64,000 bases of DNA from Diphasiastrum complanatum (Eukaryota; Streptophyta; Lycopodiopsida; Lycopodiales; Lycopodiaceae), in NCBI GenBank assembly GCA_029204225.1, contig CM055092.1:70030252-70094251 (forward strand). The letters are read 5' to 3'. Below the pieces are notes generated by a model. That model was not told the DNA's origin. It searched no databases and saw nothing but the letters and a program-made list of their open reading frames with translations. A program made the translations under genes and the position numbers. Shown here one piece after another: positions 59,335-64,000 of the stretch. Numbering within the stretch: the first letter of the stretch is position 1; each line of letters starts with the position of its first letter.

Positions 59335-59716
59335 AATATTCTTCCCCCTGTAAGGATCACCAAATGAAGATCTGACTAGATCCTGTTGCAAAACAACCAA
59401 AAGGACATTTGTGGAGCAAAACCACCCATCCACACCTAGATCCCTCCTGGACCTAGCCCCCAAGCCATAGTGAAGAACCTAAGAGAGAGGAGGAGAAACT
59501 GGCTCAAGAAACTGAATTTCCAATAGGAGGATGGGCGAGTTTCCAATGGACATATTCTCTTCATGAGAGAGAGAATATTCTCCCTAGGATTCCCATGCAA
59601 CCTATATTGAGCTATTGACCTCCTATTCTTGCATTAAAGCAGTCATTCACTACGCATGTGCTCATATGTCCAATTATAGGTCTGTGCCCTCATATGATTA
59701 TTAATTACTTTACAGG
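59335..59716. other. Spacer between inverted copies
   Basis: No gene was recognised. The part from 59615 repeats 57723 onward. Confidence 0.5.
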
Positions 59717-59964
<248 letters not shown>

Positions 59965-60303
59965 TACCAAAGTATTTCAGAGTTAGCTCTCTGATTGTCA
60001 TAACGTAAGCTTTCACACTGCAACCTTTGGTATGCCAGAGCAAGAAGCAGAAGAAGATAATAGAGGAGAGAGGGTGTGGAAAGGGTCTGCACCCCATTCC
60101 TTCTTTATGTAGATACAGCTAATCAAAAAGAGTGTGCAAGAAGCAAAGGATTGTGTCTGTAGGATATTACTCCAATGACCTTGATCGTTGAAGTGGCTTT
60201 CAATGCATTTGCTAGTTTTCAAATTTTCCTCCAAAAGTCACAATCATATAACTCTTTAGAGTATTAAGAACCAAGTGTAAAATAAAGAAGTTGAGTACCA
60301 TTC

Positions 60304-61559
<1,256 letters not shown>

Positions 61560-62099
61560 TCTCTCTCTTCGCGAACTTTTCGCGAACAAAGTCGAAGGTG
61601 TTAAAAAATATTTGAACTTTTGAACTGTCGTGAACATTTCGCGAAAACGTCGAGGGTGTTAAAAATAGTTGAACTTTTGGATTGTCACGAAATTTTGCGA
61701 AAAAGTCGAGAATGTTAAAAATATTGAACTTTTGGACTGTGAACAGGTTTGACTTCTCCAAAATAGTTGAACGAAAGAAGTCGAAGGTAAGTGTTGCAGT
61801 TTTCGAAAAAGTGCAAAAAATGCGAACTGCGACAGTTAGTGTATTTTTTTGCAGAATGTTCAAAAAATAATATAAATTTGCAGACTTGTTCTGAATGCAA
61901 GTTTTGTGGAAGTCCTTGAAGATGGCCAAGACTCCAATGACTTCAAGTTATTAAACTTAACATCTGAACTTAAAATTATAATCGGATTGGTTACCCTTTG
62001 CTGGCGATCAGCCGAAAGTCCATTGTAGACGATTTTCAAGTAATTGGTTGTCTAAGTTATCATTCACCAAGGAGGCAATTGTGGGCTTAATTTTCAACA
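61560..62099 (-). repeat. Copia F 3' LTR (inner part), with tandem repeats
   Basis: In element orientation it begins TGTTGAAAATTAAG just after the polypurine tract (62100-62111). At 61570-61742, three to four units of about 57 bases (GAACTTTTGGACTGTC.. through GCGAAAAAGTCGA to GTTAAAAATA) run in tandem. Confidence 0.65.
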
Positions 62100-62238
62100 G
62101 TCCCCCCTTAAGGCCACGATTGGTGCCTTGGTATCTTCGTCAGGTTTAGCATGTTGACGATAATAGGATGCTTGATTCTAGGAAGCGCTTTGGTGAAGAT
62201 GTCTATGACCATTTCTGTTGTGGAGTAGTATTGAAGGA

Positions 62239-63960
62239 TCACTTGCCCTGAGAAAACTTCTGCCGAATGAAATCATACTGGATTTGTATGTGTTTGGATT
62301 TGTCATGAAATCTGGGATTCAGTGACAATGAAATACAGCTCAAGTTGTCACACATAATGGTGGTAGCATTGAACTGAGTGTGATGCAAGTTGTGAAGTAA
62401 TAACCTGATCCATACAGCTTCTTTTGAAGCTTGACATGCTGCGATGTACTCTGCCTCTGTCGAAGAAATCGCAACTGATTTTTGCTTTCTTGAGTTCCAC
62501 GAAATTGGTCCCCCTGCCAGATAGAAACAGAACCCGGAGGTAGATTTTCTGGTAGAGACTGTTCCTCCCCAATATGAGTCGGAGTAGCCTCGCAGGACGA
62601 GTGGGTCGATAGCATTTCCATCATAACATAAAATGTGATCTAAACTTCCCTGAATATATCTCATCACTCTCTTTAATGCTTTCCAATGAGAGATCTTAGG
62701 ATTAGACATGAATTGACTTAACATGCTAACAGTGTATGCTAAACCTGGTCTAGTACACAACATTGCATACATCAAAGATCCTATTAGTGAATGATAAGGG
62801 TACTTTGCTATGTCGAGTACTTCACTATCAGAATCAGCACTAGTAGGTTTGGTCAATACAATACTTGGATCCATTGGGGTATCAATTGGCTTGCAATCAG
62901 ACATATGAAACTTTTCTAAAATGCATTTTAGATATGCTTGCTGGCTAAGGTAGATCTTCTTCTGAAGTCTATTTCTAGTAATGTGAATTCCTAGCGAAGA
63001 ATGGACAGCTCCTAAATCGGTCATGTCAAATTCCTTTGACAGATCACTCTTAGTAGTGTGCAGAAGAAAAGTGTCGTTAGACAAAATGAATGCATCATCT
63101 ACGTAAAGAGCTATGTGAACCGAATTGGTGCCTATATGCTTTGAATAAACATTACAGTCAGCTAAATTGTTTGCAAATCCCCATTGAATGAGATAAGAGT
63201 TCATTCTATCAAACCATGCTCTTGCGGCTTGTTTCAGACTGTAGATTGCTTTGTGCAGCTTGCACACTTTGTGCTCTTGGCCTTTGACTTTGAATCCTTC
63301 CGGTTGGAAGGTGTACAGCTCCTCTTCGACATTGTCATTGAGAAATGTTGTCTTGACATCCATTTGGTGCATTTCAAGGTCTTCCGCAGTTGCTAACGCA
63401 ATCAGAGTCCTGATTGACTACATCTTGATGGCAGGACTAAAAATTTCTTGATAATCCACTCATTTGACTTGAGTGAATCCTTTAGCCACCAGCCATGCTT
63501 TCCATTTGGCAATGGAACCATTAGAGTTGATCTTCTTCTTGAAGATCCATTTGTTGTCGATAACTCTCTTGTGAGTGGAGAAGTCGACCAGTGTCCAGGT
63601 CTGATTCGTCAAAAGTGAGTTGTACTCGCTTTCCATAGCTTCTTGCCACTTCACAATGTCCTTGGAGTTAATTGCTTCGGCTAGGTTCTCTGGTTTTTTT
63701 GATGAAATCCAGAATGATTAAGGTGCATACCTCTCAGGAACTGTCCGAGTCCGTGAGGATCTGCGGACGTTTGGTTGACCAGAATGCGATGATGCTTCTT
63801 CTTGAATTTCTCGAGATCTGCTCGAGCTAGATTGGTCTGGTTTGATGACAGGTACTATCGGCTGCTTGGCTTCTATAGCTGTAGCTGTAGGTTCTGTAGA
63901 ATGAACATCAACGTTGGAAGAATCCATGCTACGTAAAATAGGATGAAATGACATAGCATC
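62239..63960 (-). pseudogene. Copia F reverse transcriptase and RNase H (5' part outside the window)
   Basis: The frame 63372-62239 is open for 377 codons: MHQMDVKTTFLNDNVEEELY, QPEGFKVKGQ, AIYSLKQAARAWFDRM, ALYVDDAFILSND, a PIDTPMDPS hinge, YHSLIGSLMYAMLCTRPGL, then RNase H with GYSDSYWGG (the second Asp is Tyr), SSTEAEYIA, MCDNLSCISLSLNPRFHDKS. It ends early at FSQGK before the ADIFTK segment. Upstream frames (63654-63460 and 63954-63718) hold W..AM..E..SL..N.TW, NKWIFKKKINSNGSI and the linker NVRRSSRTRTVPERYAP, separated by stops. Element strand is minus; the rest lies beyond 64000. Confidence 0.85.
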
Positions 63961-64000
63961 GTTTATCAGTGGTTGTTTGAAATCATAGTGTGTATATTCT

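Overview
The window is nuclear DNA of a land plant with a large, repeat-rich genome. The only convincing host gene is at the left edge: an FLZ-type zinc-finger protein, a family confined to land plants, with a canonical intron. Almost everything else is transposable-element DNA, mostly Ty1/copia LTR retrotransposons in several families, nested and broken, plus very long GA/TC/AC microsatellites. I cannot name the species; a fern, lycophyte or gymnosperm would fit as well as any. Family letters (A-G) are mine.

Layout: 3-848 FLZ gene. 849-3919 intergenic DNA with a gag scrap. 3920-10284 copia A1 (TSD TATAT), whose middle is replaced by DNA holding a plant transposase_24-like gene (5388-6515) and an array of about twenty GCGTGGATA/TATCCACGC words (7301-7800). 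10285-13264 decayed copia pieces and a compound microsatellite. 13265-34335 a nest: minus-strand copia A2 is split by copia B (14744-33657), which is itself split by copia G (26733-31906, TSD CATTT) and, inside its 3' LTR, by a non-LTR multigene element (14974-22199). 34336-38865 an LTR and primer site with no recognisable coding interior. 38866-51562 copia A3 pieces around a second copy of the multigene element (41441-49564). 51598-57669 copia C, D, E and B pieces and a third fragment of the multigene element (54636-55375). 57670-61560 GA tracts and dispersed repeats. 61561-64000 copia F, running off the right edge.

The most interesting object is the multigene element. Two copies share the order and orientation A(+) B(-) histone slot(+) C(-); a third fragment keeps the A/B convergent junction. 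A looks like a DDE transposase with the RAG1/Transib layout: D, D, CxxC, LH, HxxxxH and a W-x-S-[E/Q]-G-x-E block. B and C are conserved proteins I do not recognise. In copy 1 the third slot holds an open frame of 248 codons for a histone H3/CENH3-like protein. It starts MARTKQTAR, aligns without gaps to the H3 fold, contains HAKRVTIMPKD and has a Pro/Ser-rich tail. The K9 and K14 positions are substituted while K4 and R8 remain. Between B and the H3 gene lie five inverted-repeat units of 70-71 bp. A transposon that carries its own H3 variant beside a RAG1/Transib-like transposase is, to my knowledge, undescribed. These homologies rest on reading motifs against remembered family features, not on a database search.
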